Source: Mumia sp. ZJ1417
GTDB taxonomy: Bacteria; Actinomycetota; Actinomycetes; Propionibacteriales; Nocardioidaceae
Direction of reading: 5' to 3'
Assembly (NCBI RefSeq): GCF_014127285.1
Contig: NZ_CP059901.1
Span: 3,162,001-3,226,000, forward strand
Length of the DNA stretch: 64,000 nucleotides
Under the pieces are notes generated by a model, which searched no databases, was not told the origin of the DNA, and saw nothing but the letters and a program-made list of their open reading frames with translations. The first letter of the stretch is position 1. Each line of letters begins with the position of its first letter. A program made the translations under genes and the position numbers. Shown one piece after another: positions 1-7,601 of the stretch.

Positions 1-1
1 C

Positions 2-331
2 CGGACGATGCCGGCGGAGATGCCGGACTTCATCAAGCGGCTGACCGGCGACACGGTCGAGGTCCGCCAGATCGAGACCTGGGGCCCCGCCGCTGCAGAC
101 GGCTCCCGTGCTGGCACCGTCCGGCTGACGATCAAGGGCCAGCCTGCGTCGATGGACGGCACGATGGCGATCCACCCGACGGCATCGGGCGCCGAGCTGG
201 TCGTCGAGGGTGACCTCAAGGTCAAGATCCCGCTGATCGGCAGGAAGGTCGAGCCCGAGGTCGCGAAGGCCATCGTCGCCGCCCTGCGCGTGGAGTCCGA
301 GGCGGGCCAGGCGCGGTTCGCCGAAGGCTGA
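2..331 (+). CDS. DUF2505 family protein, 5' end cut by window edge
   Basis: This is the C-terminal 109 residues of a DUF2505-type protein; the frame is open to the left edge, so the true start lies outside the window. The family is a small (about 160-170 aa) actinobacterial protein of unknown function with a START-like look. Visible hallmarks are a conserved W in the segment ETWGP, a GQPASMDGT segment, and the IPLIGRKVEPEVAKAI stretch near the end. No signal peptide can be judged. It converges on the RDD gene, 33 nt away. Family assignment comes from recognised sequence pattern only; the function is unknown. Confidence 0.75.
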   Translation, partial: RTMPAEMPDFIKRLTGDTVEVRQIETWGPAAADGSRAGTVRLTIKGQPASMDGTMAIHPTASGAELVVEGDLKVKIPLIGRKVEPEVAKAIVAALRVESEAGQARFAEG

Positions 332-364
332 CCGCCCGTACGGTCACCGCCGTGCGTCGGCGCC

Positions 365-838
365 TCAGGGACGGACGTCGGTACGCCAGGCGTAGACGAC
401 CGACGTGCGTATCACGAGGTCCTGCGCCGACCGCGCGCGCACGTCGACCGCCGACCAGAACAGCCCGATCGGGAACGCCACGACGACGACCGCGCGGGCC
501 AGCGCACGCAGGACGTGCACCCGCTCGCCGTCCCGTACGACCCGCGTGCCCATCACCTGACCGCCGAGCGTCTTGCCGCTCGTGGCCCACGTCGCGGTCA
601 GATAGGTCACCATCGACAGCGCCCCCAGGATCAGCACCGCCCCGAACGACCATCGCGGCCACTGCCACTCGACCGGGTTGTAGAGGAAGCTGAGCGCCGC
701 CACGCCGACGTACACCCCCGCCGACCACAGCCCCACGAGCATGTAGTCGAGCCCGCCCGCGATCACCCGCGTCACGACGCCGGCGGGCTGCCCCTGCAGC
801 TGCGCGCCCGGCCCGACCGGATGCGCCGCCGGGCTCAT
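365..838 (-). CDS. RDD family integral membrane protein
   Basis: This 157-residue protein carries an RDD domain with about three hydrophobic segments: residues about 24-50, 60-88 and 115-135 from the chosen start. The usual family feature, an early R-x-x-A-x-x-x-D stretch, appears as RVIAGGLDYMLVG. RDD proteins are membrane proteins with no single agreed function; some act in ion exchange. I chose the ATG at 838 because it overlaps the TGA of the upstream repeat gene in an ATGA junction; an in-frame ATG at 868 also exists. The tight coupling suggests the two proteins act together in the membrane. Confidence 0.8.
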   Translation of the reverse strand: MSPAAHPVGPGAQLQGQPAGVVTRVIAGGLDYMLVGLWSAGVYVGVAALSFLYNPVEWQWPRWSFGAVLILGALSMVTYLTATWATSGKTLGGQVMGTRVVRDGERVHVLRALARAVVVVAFPIGLFWSAVDVRARSAQDLVIRTSVVYAWRTDVRP

Positions 839-1548
839 CGCGGACCGCCCTCGCGGCGACGACGCCACACGAGCACCCGGTCGACGGCACGCGCGACGAC
901 CTCGTCGGCCGTCGCCGCCCCCGTACGCGCCTCGATGACGAGGTCGGCAGCGATGCCGCTGGAGGAGTCACGGATGATCTCGGGGAGGTCGACGTCGTCG
1001 ATCACCTCGTTGGCGAGGGCGTCGAGGTCGACCCTCTCGCGCACGAGCGCCGTCAGGTCGAGCCCGTCGAGGACGTGCGTGACGACGCGCTGGAGGTCGA
1101 CACGGTCGAGGACGACCTCGGTGAGGTCGAGCTGGTCGAGCGCGGTGCTGACGACCTGGCCGAGGTCCACATGCTCGGTCACGACGGCGGTGAGGTTCAG
1201 CTCGTCCAGGGCGGTGACGACGACATGCGCGAGGTCGACACGGTTGAGCACGAGCCGCGTCAAGTCGATCTGGTCGAGCACCTCGTCGACCACGACGGGC
1301 ACGGCGGCGCGGGCACGCTGGACCAGCACCTCCTGCGCGAGCAGCCGCGTCGCCCGTCCGCGGACGACCAGCAGCCGCGCGACGGTGCCGGGTGCGAGCT
1401 CGAGCGGGACCAACGGCGGGTACGCCAGGCGGCGCCCGACATGGATCGCCCCCGGGGCGAGCGCTCGGGCCGCGCCGACGAGAGGGACCGCCACGGCGAC
1501 GGTCGCGCCGACGGCCAGGTCGACGAGCCGTACGACGTGGTCCTGCAC
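835..1548 (-). CDS. Protein with tandem 23-residue leucine/valine/aspartate repeats
   Basis: This 237-residue protein has no family name I can assign. A hydrophobic N-terminus (residues about 8-35) precedes a central tract of 4.5 tandem repeats, about residues 89-190. Each unit is 23 residues and follows the pattern aLDxLDLTxVVxxxVDLxxVVxx. Asp-Leu pairs recur every 10-13 residues with Val/Leu between, as expected of an amphipathic solenoid or long helix. The C-terminus is Arg-rich (VWRRRREGG). It is translationally coupled to the RDD gene. Similar Asp-Leu repeat proteins beside RDD genes are known in actinobacteria, without function. Confidence 0.7.
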   Translation of the reverse strand: MQDHVVRLVDLAVGATVAVAVPLVGAARALAPGAIHVGRRLAYPPLVPLELAPGTVARLLVVRGRATRLLAQEVLVQRARAAVPVVVDEVLDQIDLTRLVLNRVDLAHVVVTALDELNLTAVVTEHVDLGQVVSTALDQLDLTEVVLDRVDLQRVVTHVLDGLDLTALVRERVDLDALANEVIDDVDLPEIIRDSSSGIAADLVIEARTGAATADEVVARAVDRVLVWRRRREGGPR

Positions 1549-1557
1549 GAGTCGAAT

Positions 1558-2661
1558 CTAGAGGAAACGCGCCCCCACGGCGCGGCCCATGCGTTCGAGC
1601 AGCTGCGGCGCGTCGGCCATGCAGCGGTGGGGATCGCTCTCGAGGTCGGTCAGCGCGAGCACCTCGGCGAACCCTTCGGCGCGGGCCCGAGCGGGCGACA
1701 ACGTCGTCCGGCCGCAGACGACCACGACGGGCACGCCACGCGCTCGGGCCCGTCCGGCGACCACCGCGGGCGCCTTGCCGCGCAGGGTCTGCTCGTCGAA
1801 CGCCCCCTCCCCAGTGATCACGAGGTCGACCTCGTCGAGCGCCGCGTCGAGGCCGACGAGGTCGAGCACGAGATCGGCCCCCGACCGCAGCCGGGCTCCG
1901 AGCAGCGCGACCGCAGCGAACCCGACACCGCCCGCAGCACCAGCTCCCGCAGCGTCGCGCAGGTCGCGTCCGGTCGTCGACGCGACGACGTCGGCCCACC
2001 GGGTGAGTACGGCATCGAGGGTACGGACCTGCTCGAGGTCGGCGCCCTTCTGCGGGGCGTAGACCGCCGCCGCACCCTCGGGTCCGGTCAGCGGGTTGTC
2101 CACGTCGCACGCGACCTCGAGCGTCACGCCCGCCAGGTCGAGTCCGTCGAGGTCGAGGGAGGCGACATCCGCCAGCCCTGCGCCCCCGGCGGGCACCGGC
2201 GCCCCGGCTGCGTCGCGCACGCGCGCACCGAGGGCGCTCACCATGCCCGCGCCGCCGTCGGTCGAGGCGCTCCCGCCGATCCCGACGACGACACGCATGG
2301 CCCCGTCCGCGATCGCGGCCGCGATCACGTCGCCGAGCCCGCGCGAACTGGCCGCCATCGGCGCGAGCGGCCCGTCGAGCCGCCGCATCCCGCAGGCGTC
2401 CGCCATCTCGACCACCGCGTCCACGCCGCGGCGCGCGAACGTGGTCGCCACCGGCTCACCGGTCGGCCCGCTGACGGTGACCGTCTCCGGCGCCCAGCCC
2501 GCGGCGAGCGCGGCAGCGACCGTGCCGTCGCCGCCGTCGGCCACGGGCAGCTCCACGGCCTCGGCCCCGGCCGTACGGAGGCCTCGGGCGAGCGCGGACG
2601 CGACCTCAGCCGCGTCCGCCGAGCCCTTGAACTTGTCCGGCGCGACGAGGACCCGCGTCAC
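1558..2661 (-). CDS. glxK: Glycerate kinase (GlxK/GarK family)
   Basis: This enzyme phosphorylates D-glycerate with ATP to 2-phosphoglycerate, linking glyoxylate or hydroxypyruvate use to glycolysis in the cytoplasm. Family hallmarks are the N-terminal APDKFKGS, a DGGDGT segment, GIGGSASTDGGAG near the middle, and VITGEGAFDEQTL towards the C-terminus. At 367 residues it matches the family length of about 370-380. I chose the GTG at 2661 because it places the protein just before APDKFKGS and overlaps the upstream stop as GTGA. Its upstream neighbour is the remnant of a sugar isomerase, so this may once have been a hydroxypyruvate isomerase/glycerate kinase pair. Confidence 0.92.
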   Translation of the reverse strand: MTRVLVAPDKFKGSADAAEVASALARGLRTAGAEAVELPVADGGDGTVAAALAAGWAPETVTVSGPTGEPVATTFARRGVDAVVEMADACGMRRLDGPLAPMAASSRGLGDVIAAAIADGAMRVVVGIGGSASTDGGAGMVSALGARVRDAAGAPVPAGGAGLADVASLDLDGLDLAGVTLEVACDVDNPLTGPEGAAAVYAPQKGADLEQVRTLDAVLTRWADVVASTTGRDLRDAAGAGAAGGVGFAAVALLGARLRSGADLVLDLVGLDAALDEVDLVITGEGAFDEQTLRGKAPAVVAGRARARGVPVVVVCGRTTLSPARARAEGFAEVLALTDLESDPHRCMADAPQLLERMGRAVGARFL

Positions 2662-2834
2662 AGGTACGGCTCGACGAGCTCGGCGTAGCGTCGTGCCATC
2701 GTCTCGACCACGTCCTCCCCGGCTGCTGCCCATACGTCGGCGTTGACGATCTCGACCTCCACGTCGTCGGCGTAACCGGTCGCGGCGACCGCGCGGGTGA
2801 ACGCCGCGAAGTCGACGTGCCCGTCGCCCATCAT
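2658..2834 (-). pseudogene. C-terminal remnant of a sugar (phosphate) isomerase/epimerase
   Basis: Only about 58 codons remain. They read like the last part of a TIM-barrel sugar isomerase of the xylose-isomerase-like or hydroxypyruvate isomerase type: MMGDGHVDF, then a GY-x-DDVEVEIVNADVW segment and a RRYAELV ending. The rest of the barrel (about 200 residues) is missing; upstream bases carry 21-nt direct repeats and then the end of the next gene. It still overlaps the glycerate kinase start as GTGA, which shows the original operon junction survived. A short peptide could still be made from the ATG at 2834, but no functional barrel could form. Confidence 0.7.
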
Positions 2835-2850
2835 GCCGCCCTGACGCTCG

Positions 2851-2901
2851 CGGGTCACTCTTTCCCGACCCCGGGTCACTCCCGCGGCACCGCGGGTCAG
2901 T
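2851..2901. repeat. Three 21-nt spaced direct repeats (CGGGTCAST)
   Basis: The 9-mer CGGGTCACT occurs at 2851 and 2872, and CGGGTCAGT at 2893, spaced exactly 21 nt. The last copy contains the stop codon of the DUF6912-like gene. The repeats sit at the scar where the isomerase gene lost its 5' part. Confidence 0.7.
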
Positions 2902-3226
2902 CGCCGAGGGCGGCCAGGACGTCGTCGAGCTCCTGCGTCGCGTACCACGCGAGCTCGTCCCCGACGTGGATCGCCTCCACGTCTCGCAGCGCGACCGGAC
3001 TGCTCATCTCGCTGCCAGCCCCCCCGGGTGCCTCGATCGCGAGCACGAGGACGGTCCCCCACCGCTCCTCTGCGATCTCGCCCGCGACCGCCATCGCGTC
3101 GTACTCGTCCTGCTCGTCGTCGCTGGCCGCCACGACACCCTCGTACGCGTCGGCAGGCAGCCTCTCGTCGCCCGCGAGCCGGCGCAGCGCCGCGGGGTCA
3201 ACCGCCAGATAGGCGCGCACGCTCAT
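2897..3226 (-). CDS. Small DUF6912-like protein
   Basis: This is a 109-residue acidic cytoplasmic protein. It begins MSVRAYLAVDPAALRRLAG and has the EYDAMAVAGEIAEE segment, resembling the actinobacterial DUF6912 family. No catalytic motif, membrane segment or signal peptide is visible. The ATG at 3226 overlaps the stop codon of the upstream acyltransferase gene (ATGA), which fixes the start; longer in-frame extensions would run inside that gene. Function is unknown. The family assignment is moderate and rests on the N-terminal pattern. Confidence 0.6.
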   Translation of the reverse strand: MSVRAYLAVDPAALRRLAGDERLPADAYEGVVAASDDEQDEYDAMAVAGEIAEERWGTVLVLAIEAPGGAGSEMSSPVALRDVEAIHVGDELAWYATQELDDVLAALGD

Positions 3227-4695
3227 GCGGTGCTGCCGGCGTCGTCCACGCTCGGCGCGTGCTGGTCCCAGACGGGAGCGAGGCCGCCACGAGGAGCCCG
3301 TTGCCGGGTCGGGCTGGCCGTCTCGACCAGCTCGGCGAGCGCCTCCTCGAGGCACTGTCCGAGGATGTCGGCCTCAGGCACCGCCTGGCGGTCGGCAACG
3401 AGGCCGTAGTAGACACCTCCCGCGTACGAGGTGATGCCGATCGACAGCGTGCGGCCGTGCGAGAGCGGGATCGCGGGGTACGTCTCGACGATCTGAGCTC
3501 CCCCCATGAACATCGGCTCCTGCGGGCCCGGGACGTTGGTCACGATCAGATCGTACGGGTGGTGCGCCTGCGTCTCGGCCACGCGTGCGCCGACGGCGTG
3601 GAACGTCGTCGGGGCGAACCCAGGCAGCGACGCGAGGGTGTTGGCGGCGACCGCGACGCCGGTCTCGCGGTGCGCCTTGAGCGCGTACGACACCTGGTGC
3701 AGGCGGACGACCGGGTTCGTCTCGCCGACCGGCAGCGACAGCAGGTGACCGCGCACCGTCGACCCGTACGAGGTGGGGACCCCGTCGGGCGCGGCGACCG
3801 ACATCGGCACCATGGCGCGCAGGCGGGTCTTGTCGCTGACCGGCTCGGCCTGCGTGAGCATCCAGCCCCGGATCCCCCCGGCGATCGTCGCCAGGATCAC
3901 GTCGTTGACCGTGCCGCCGTGCACGTCGCGCACCCCGCGGTACTGGTCGAGGCGCGTGCTCACGGTGACGTAGCGACGGTGCTGGCTGAGCCTGCCGCTG
4001 AACGGACCGGGGGCATCGGCGGCGACCGGGCCGACGACCGGGAGCGTCTGGACGACCTTGCCGACCCGCGCCTGCACCTTGTCGAACCCCGACCTCAGCC
4101 GACTCGCCGCACGACGCGGGTCGAGGGCAGCGTCGACGAGCGACCCCGCGACCAGCGACGCTCCGCCCGGCTCGGAGCGTGGTTTCCAACCGTCGGATGG
4201 GACATCGCGGTCGTGCGCGCTCTCGTCGAGGAGCACCTGGGCGAGGTCGACCGTCACCGAGCCGTCGACGAGCGCCTGGTGCGACTTGATGAGGACGGCG
4301 CAGCGACCGCCTTCGAGCCCTTCGATGAAGTAGGCCTCCCACAGCGGCCTCGTCAGGTCGAGGCGTCGCGCGATGAGACGGCTGACCAGCTCGCGCAGCG
4401 CGGCGTTGGAGCCGGGAGTCGGGAGTGCGGAGCGCCGGACGTGGTACGACAGGTCGAACGACGCGTCGTCGACCCAGACCGGAGAACCGATCCCGCCCGG
4501 AACGGCGGCGACACGCTGGCGGTAGCGGGGCACCAGCCCGATCCGCTCGTTGACCACCTGCACGAGCGTGTCGTAGTCGAAGGGCCGCTCGCCCGGCGCG
4601 ACGACGGCAAGCGTCATCACCTGGCGCGGCGTGGCCGACGTCTCCTCGTCGAGGAACGTCACGTCGAGCGCATCGAGACGTCGGGGCACGGGCAC
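3223..4695 (-). CDS. Wax ester synthase/diacylglycerol acyltransferase-like protein (WS/DGAT)
   Basis: Members transfer acyl groups from acyl-CoA to long-chain alcohols or diacylglycerol to make storage lipid at the membrane face. The 490-residue length and two-domain layout (acyltransferase, then WS_DGAT C-terminal domain with an NVPGPQEPMF segment near residue 390) fit the family. The catalytic HHxxxDG motif reads H139-Q-A-L-V-D-G145, so the second His, normally the general base, is Gln. The protein may therefore be a diverged paralogue with altered or lost activity. The start is GTG at 4695, with a second GTG at 4689. It lies 3 nt after the CpaE-like gene. Confidence 0.88.
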   Translation of the reverse strand: MPVPRRLDALDVTFLDEETSATPRQVMTLAVVAPGERPFDYDTLVQVVNERIGLVPRYRQRVAAVPGGIGSPVWVDDASFDLSYHVRRSALPTPGSNAALRELVSRLIARRLDLTRPLWEAYFIEGLEGGRCAVLIKSHQALVDGSVTVDLAQVLLDESAHDRDVPSDGWKPRSEPGGASLVAGSLVDAALDPRRAASRLRSGFDKVQARVGKVVQTLPVVGPVAADAPGPFSGRLSQHRRYVTVSTRLDQYRGVRDVHGGTVNDVILATIAGGIRGWMLTQAEPVSDKTRLRAMVPMSVAAPDGVPTSYGSTVRGHLLSLPVGETNPVVRLHQVSYALKAHRETGVAVAANTLASLPGFAPTTFHAVGARVAETQAHHPYDLIVTNVPGPQEPMFMGGAQIVETYPAIPLSHGRTLSIGITSYAGGVYYGLVADRQAVPEADILGQCLEEALAELVETASPTRQRAPRGGLAPVWDQHAPSVDDAGSTA

Positions 4696-4698
4696 AGG

Positions 4699-5946
4699 TT
4701 ACGCCAGTTCGTGAGCTCGAGCGCCGAGATCGTCTGCCAATCGTGAGACCGCCCGTTGAAAGGCCGACCCGGCTGCTCCCTCGTACGACGTCAGGCCGTG
4801 CACGAGGCAGTGGTCGAGCGCCGTGCGGTCGTACGGGAGGAACGCTGTGGGGATGACACCCGTGAACCGCTCGACGGCCTCGCCGACCTCGTGTGTGCTC
4901 CACCCGAGCGTCGACCGCATCTGGTTCACGACGACCGTCGCCTCGACGTCGCACCGGGCGCGCAGGTCCAGCACCGCCCGCGCGAGGCGCGACAGGCCGA
5001 CCGGGTCGGGGAGACCGACGAGCACGATCTCATCGGCGGTCGCGAGGGTGTGCCGCGCGACGGCGGTGCGTCGTGGCGCGACCCCGTCGAAGCCCTGCTC
5101 ACCCGTGTCGTCGAGACAGAAGCCGAGATCGACGACGACGTCGTCGGCGAGGTCGCGCGCGGTCGCCAGGACCCCTTCGTAGGCGGTCGCCCGCAGACCG
5201 GGCCATCGCTCCGCGCGGGGCAGCCCCGTGAGGACGCCGAGCTCGGGACCGATCCAGCGGAGGTGGCCGGCGAGCGCCCCAGTCGAGAGGACCGCTCCGT
5301 TGGCGTCCCGGGCGGCGGCGAGCAGCCCGCTCACCTCGTCCAGGAGGGCAAGCGCGGCGGCCTGCGTGCCGCCGTCGACGTCGGCGTCCACCAGCACGGT
5401 GCGACGACCGCGCGCAGCGAGCTCGGCCGCCAGGCCGCGTGCGACCGTGCTGCGCCCCGGCGAGCCGGCCGGCCCCCAGACCGCCGTGAGCCGCCCTTCT
5501 CGCGGCGGGGCGTCGAGCGGGAAGCCTGTCGCGGAGGCGGCCTCCGTCGCTGCCCCGGTCGCGACAGCTCCGCCTGGCCGAGGGTCGGCCCCTGCGTCGC
5601 CGCGGCGTGCGAGTGCCACGACGCTCGCGAGCCGACCGAGCGGCACGACGGCCTCGATGCCCAGCGCGGCGGCGATCCGTGCGGCCTCGTGCATGCCTGC
5701 GTCGGGCGCGATCGCGACGACGACCACGCCGCGGCGCGCGATCCTTTCGACTGCATCAGGGTCGAGGCCGGGCAGCTCCACGCTCACCAGCGCGAGCGCG
5801 ACCGCGCCGCTGACGGCGGTGGCGACGGCGTCAGCGACATCGACGCAGCGGCGGACGACGGTGATGCCGCGTGCCTCGACCGCAGCCGAGACCAGCTCCG
5901 CCTCCCACGCGGCGTCGCCCGCGGCGATGAGGACCGGGACGCTCAC
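4699..5946 (-). CDS. CpaE-like P-loop ATPase (MinD/ParA superfamily)
   Basis: This 415-residue protein has an N-terminal receiver-like region (1-125), as in the Tad pilus localisation protein CpaE, and a MinD/ParA-type ATPase half from about residue 150. The Walker A region reads GPAGSPGRST (158-167) rather than the standard KGGxGKT, so the signature Lys is replaced; VDADVDGG follows as the switch region. CpaE proteins place pilus or secretion machinery at the pole. The GTG start at 5946 overlaps the SAF gene stop (GTGA). No tadA, tadB or tadC gene is present nearby, so a pilus role is unproven. Confidence 0.8.
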   Translation of the reverse strand: MSVPVLIAAGDAAWEAELVSAAVEARGITVVRRCVDVADAVATAVSGAVALALVSVELPGLDPDAVERIARRGVVVVAIAPDAGMHEAARIAAALGIEAVVPLGRLASVVALARRGDAGADPRPGGAVATGAATEAASATGFPLDAPPREGRLTAVWGPAGSPGRSTVARGLAAELAARGRRTVLVDADVDGGTQAAALALLDEVSGLLAAARDANGAVLSTGALAGHLRWIGPELGVLTGLPRAERWPGLRATAYEGVLATARDLADDVVVDLGFCLDDTGEQGFDGVAPRRTAVARHTLATADEIVLVGLPDPVGLSRLARAVLDLRARCDVEATVVVNQMRSTLGWSTHEVGEAVERFTGVIPTAFLPYDRTALDHCLVHGLTSYEGAAGSAFQRAVSRLADDLGARAHELA

Positions 5947-6626
5947 GCGTCGGCCCCGCCACGTCGTACCAGGGTGACGGTGCCGGAGTCGAGCGCGGCG
6001 AGGGCCTGGGGCAGCAGGTCCTCGTCGTCGACGCGGACGACGATGCCGCGCATGGTCGAGTCTCCCCAGGCCGTGCCGGCCCCGTGGACGGCGACGACCG
6101 TGACGTCGTCGAGGACCCGGCGCGCCTCGGCGGTCGGCTCGACGGAGGACTCGCCGGGAGCGACCCAGACGTCCACCCGGTGCCCCTCGCCGAGATCGTC
6201 GGGGACGGAGGCGTGCGACACCTGCAGCGGCAGCTCGACGCCGCCCTTGACGGACGCGTCCACGAGTGCGGCGTCGGGAACGAGCTCGCCCGCGGCCATG
6301 TCACGGCCCCACACCGCCGACGCCGCCCTGTCCACGAGGGCGTCCGTCTCGCTCGCGGCGAGGTAGTGGGCGCGCGCGTCGCCCCCGAGCCGGGCGTCGA
6401 CCCGCTCCAGGTCGTCCACGCGCACCGGCTCGCCAGCACGGACGTCGGCCCGCAGTGCCCAGAGCTCGGTCGTCTCCGACACGCGCGCCATGAGCAGGCC
6501 GCCGAGCACGACACAGATCGCCACCAGGGCGACTCCTCCGAGGGCGCGGGGATGGGTCCAGCGTGGCCGTTGAAGTCGGCGAGTGTCCGCGCGCACAGAG
6601 TCGGTGCGCTGCGAGAGGGTCAGCAT
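5943..6626 (-). CDS. SAF-domain membrane protein (CpaB/RcpC-like)
   Basis: This 227-residue protein has a basic N-terminus, one membrane segment (about residues 29-48) and an extracytoplasmic SAF domain beginning LRADVRAGEPVRVDDLERV. SAF domains occur in CpaB/RcpC of Tad pili and in sialic-acid-type or antifreeze-like proteins, where they probably bind carbohydrate or peptidoglycan. I chose the ATG at 6626, which leaves a short cytoplasmic tail before the membrane segment. It overlaps the CpaE-like gene, supporting a common operon. It is divergent from the BldC-like HTH gene, 103 nt away. Confidence 0.78.
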   Translation of the reverse strand: MLTLSQRTDSVRADTRRLQRPRWTHPRALGGVALVAICVVLGGLLMARVSETTELWALRADVRAGEPVRVDDLERVDARLGGDARAHYLAASETDALVDRAASAVWGRDMAAGELVPDAALVDASVKGGVELPLQVSHASVPDDLGEGHRVDVWVAPGESSVEPTAEARRVLDDVTVVAVHGAGTAWGDSTMRGIVVRVDDEDLLPQALAALDSGTVTLVRRGGADA

Positions 6627-6729
6627 GGAGCCTATTGATGCCGCATCCGATGCCCGCGCGTCCACCCGTTGTCCACAGTCCGTCGCGGCACGGGCTGATC
6701 CCCGGGAGGTCGACTGGCACAATCAGCAC

Positions 6730-7011
6730 ATGCCCGTCGGATCCGAGTCACCCCGATTCCTGCGTCTTTCGGACGTGGCCGACATCCTCAACGTCTCCGA
6801 GCGGCAGGTCTACGCCCTCGTACGCCGCGGGGACCTGCCCGCGATCCGCGTCGGCGGGCGCGGCGTGTGGCGGGTCGAGAGCGAGGCGCTCGAGCGCTAC
6901 ATCACCGACCAGTACACCGCGACGCGCGACCACATCGCCGCCCACCCGTTCGTCGACGAGGAGACCGAGGCCGACGCGCGGACCGAGTCCGGCGTCAACG
7001 CGGACACCTGA
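6730..7011 (+). CDS. Excisionase/BldC-type helix-turn-helix DNA-binding protein
   Basis: This is a small (93-residue) MerR/excisionase-superfamily winged helix. Residues about 10-55 carry LRLSDVADILNVSERQVYALVRRGDLPAIRVGG followed by a GVWRV wing and EALERYI. This is the layout of actinobacterial BldC and of helix_turn_helix-17 proteins. The C-terminal 35 residues are acidic and look disordered. The ATG at 6730 is preceded closely by CACAAT (6 nt spacer), a weak -10 for a leaderless message. It is divergent from the SAF/CpaE operon, which it could control; this is inference. Its last 17 nt overlap the end of the convergent gene. Confidence 0.8.
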   Translation: MPVGSESPRFLRLSDVADILNVSERQVYALVRRGDLPAIRVGGRGVWRVESEALERYITDQYTATRDHIAAHPFVDEETEADARTESGVNADT

Positions 7012-7504
7012 TCGCCACGACGGCGTCGTACGGCATGATCTCGCCCGCGATCTCAACGTGGTCGAGCCCCGTCACCACCGGGACTCCGCGGACGCTCGAC
7101 CCGTCGCGGCGGAGCACGTGCACCTCGTCGCGGTCGCGGACGAGCGCGCCCCACGCCTGACGCCAGGTCATCCGCCGCTGCACCTCGCCTCGTGACGTGC
7201 GCGGCGTGCCCTCGCTCGGCACCACTGCGACGACGTCGCGCAGCGCGACGACCCAGTCCGTGACGGCGTCGTGGTGGACCAGCGCCCAGTCCGCGGTCAC
7301 CATCGCCAGCTCGCCGCGGATCGTGCCGACCGACACGACGCGCATCGTCACCGCAAGCCCCAGGCACCGGTCGGCCCACGGAAGCTGAGCCGAACGCTCC
7401 GCAGCAAGGTCGCTGATCTCTTGGTCGCGCTCTGCGTGGGCCTCGCCCTCCGCCTGGAGCGCGAGGTCGTGCTCCAACGCCACGAATCGGTCGTCCCACG
7501 GCAT
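6995..7504 (-). CDS. Conserved actinobacterial protein of unknown function
   Basis: This 169-residue cytoplasmic protein has no recognised catalytic motif. It has an N-terminal helical part (MPWDDRFVALEHDLALQAEGEAHAERDQEISDLAAER), then a beta-rich part with repeated short hydrophobic strands ending HVEIAGEIMPYDAVVAIR. That suggests a coiled N-terminus joined to a small barrel. The ATG at 7504 has TAGAGT seven nt upstream (7512-7517 on the other strand), so a leaderless transcript is likely. It overlaps the HTH gene tail to tail. Homologues beside LysM genes are common in Nocardioidaceae-type genomes; no function is known. Confidence 0.65.
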   Translation of the reverse strand: MPWDDRFVALEHDLALQAEGEAHAERDQEISDLAAERSAQLPWADRCLGLAVTMRVVSVGTIRGELAMVTADWALVHHDAVTDWVVALRDVVAVVPSEGTPRTSRGEVQRRMTWRQAWGALVRDRDEVHVLRRDGSSVRGVPVVTGLDHVEIAGEIMPYDAVVAIRCPR

Positions 7505-7511
7505 GGCGAGC

Positions 7512-7517
7512 ACTCTA
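7512..7517 (-). promoter_or_regulatory. Leaderless -10 element TAGAGT
   Basis: On the minus strand TAGAGT lies seven nt before the ATG at 7504, too close for a ribosome binding site, so transcription should begin at or near the start codon. Confidence 0.5.
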
Positions 7518-7546
7518 GCGATTCCCCAGGCTCTGTGGATGAACGA

Positions 7547-7588
7547 TTGACTGCGTCCTTCACCGTACGCAAATGTAGGCAAACGTAA
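7547..7588 (+). promoter_or_regulatory. Promoter region with two 10-nt direct repeats upstream of the LysM gene
   Basis: TTGACT at 7547-7552 is a good -35. Within the expected -10/start region lie two abutting direct repeats, GCAAATGTAG (7569-7578) and GCAAACGTAA (7579-7588), one helical turn apart. Head-to-tail repeats on a 9-10 bp pitch are the kind of site bound by BldC-type proteins. A ribosome binding site, AAAGGGGAAG, follows. Confidence 0.4.
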
Positions 7589-7601
7589 GAAAGGGGAAGA
7601 G

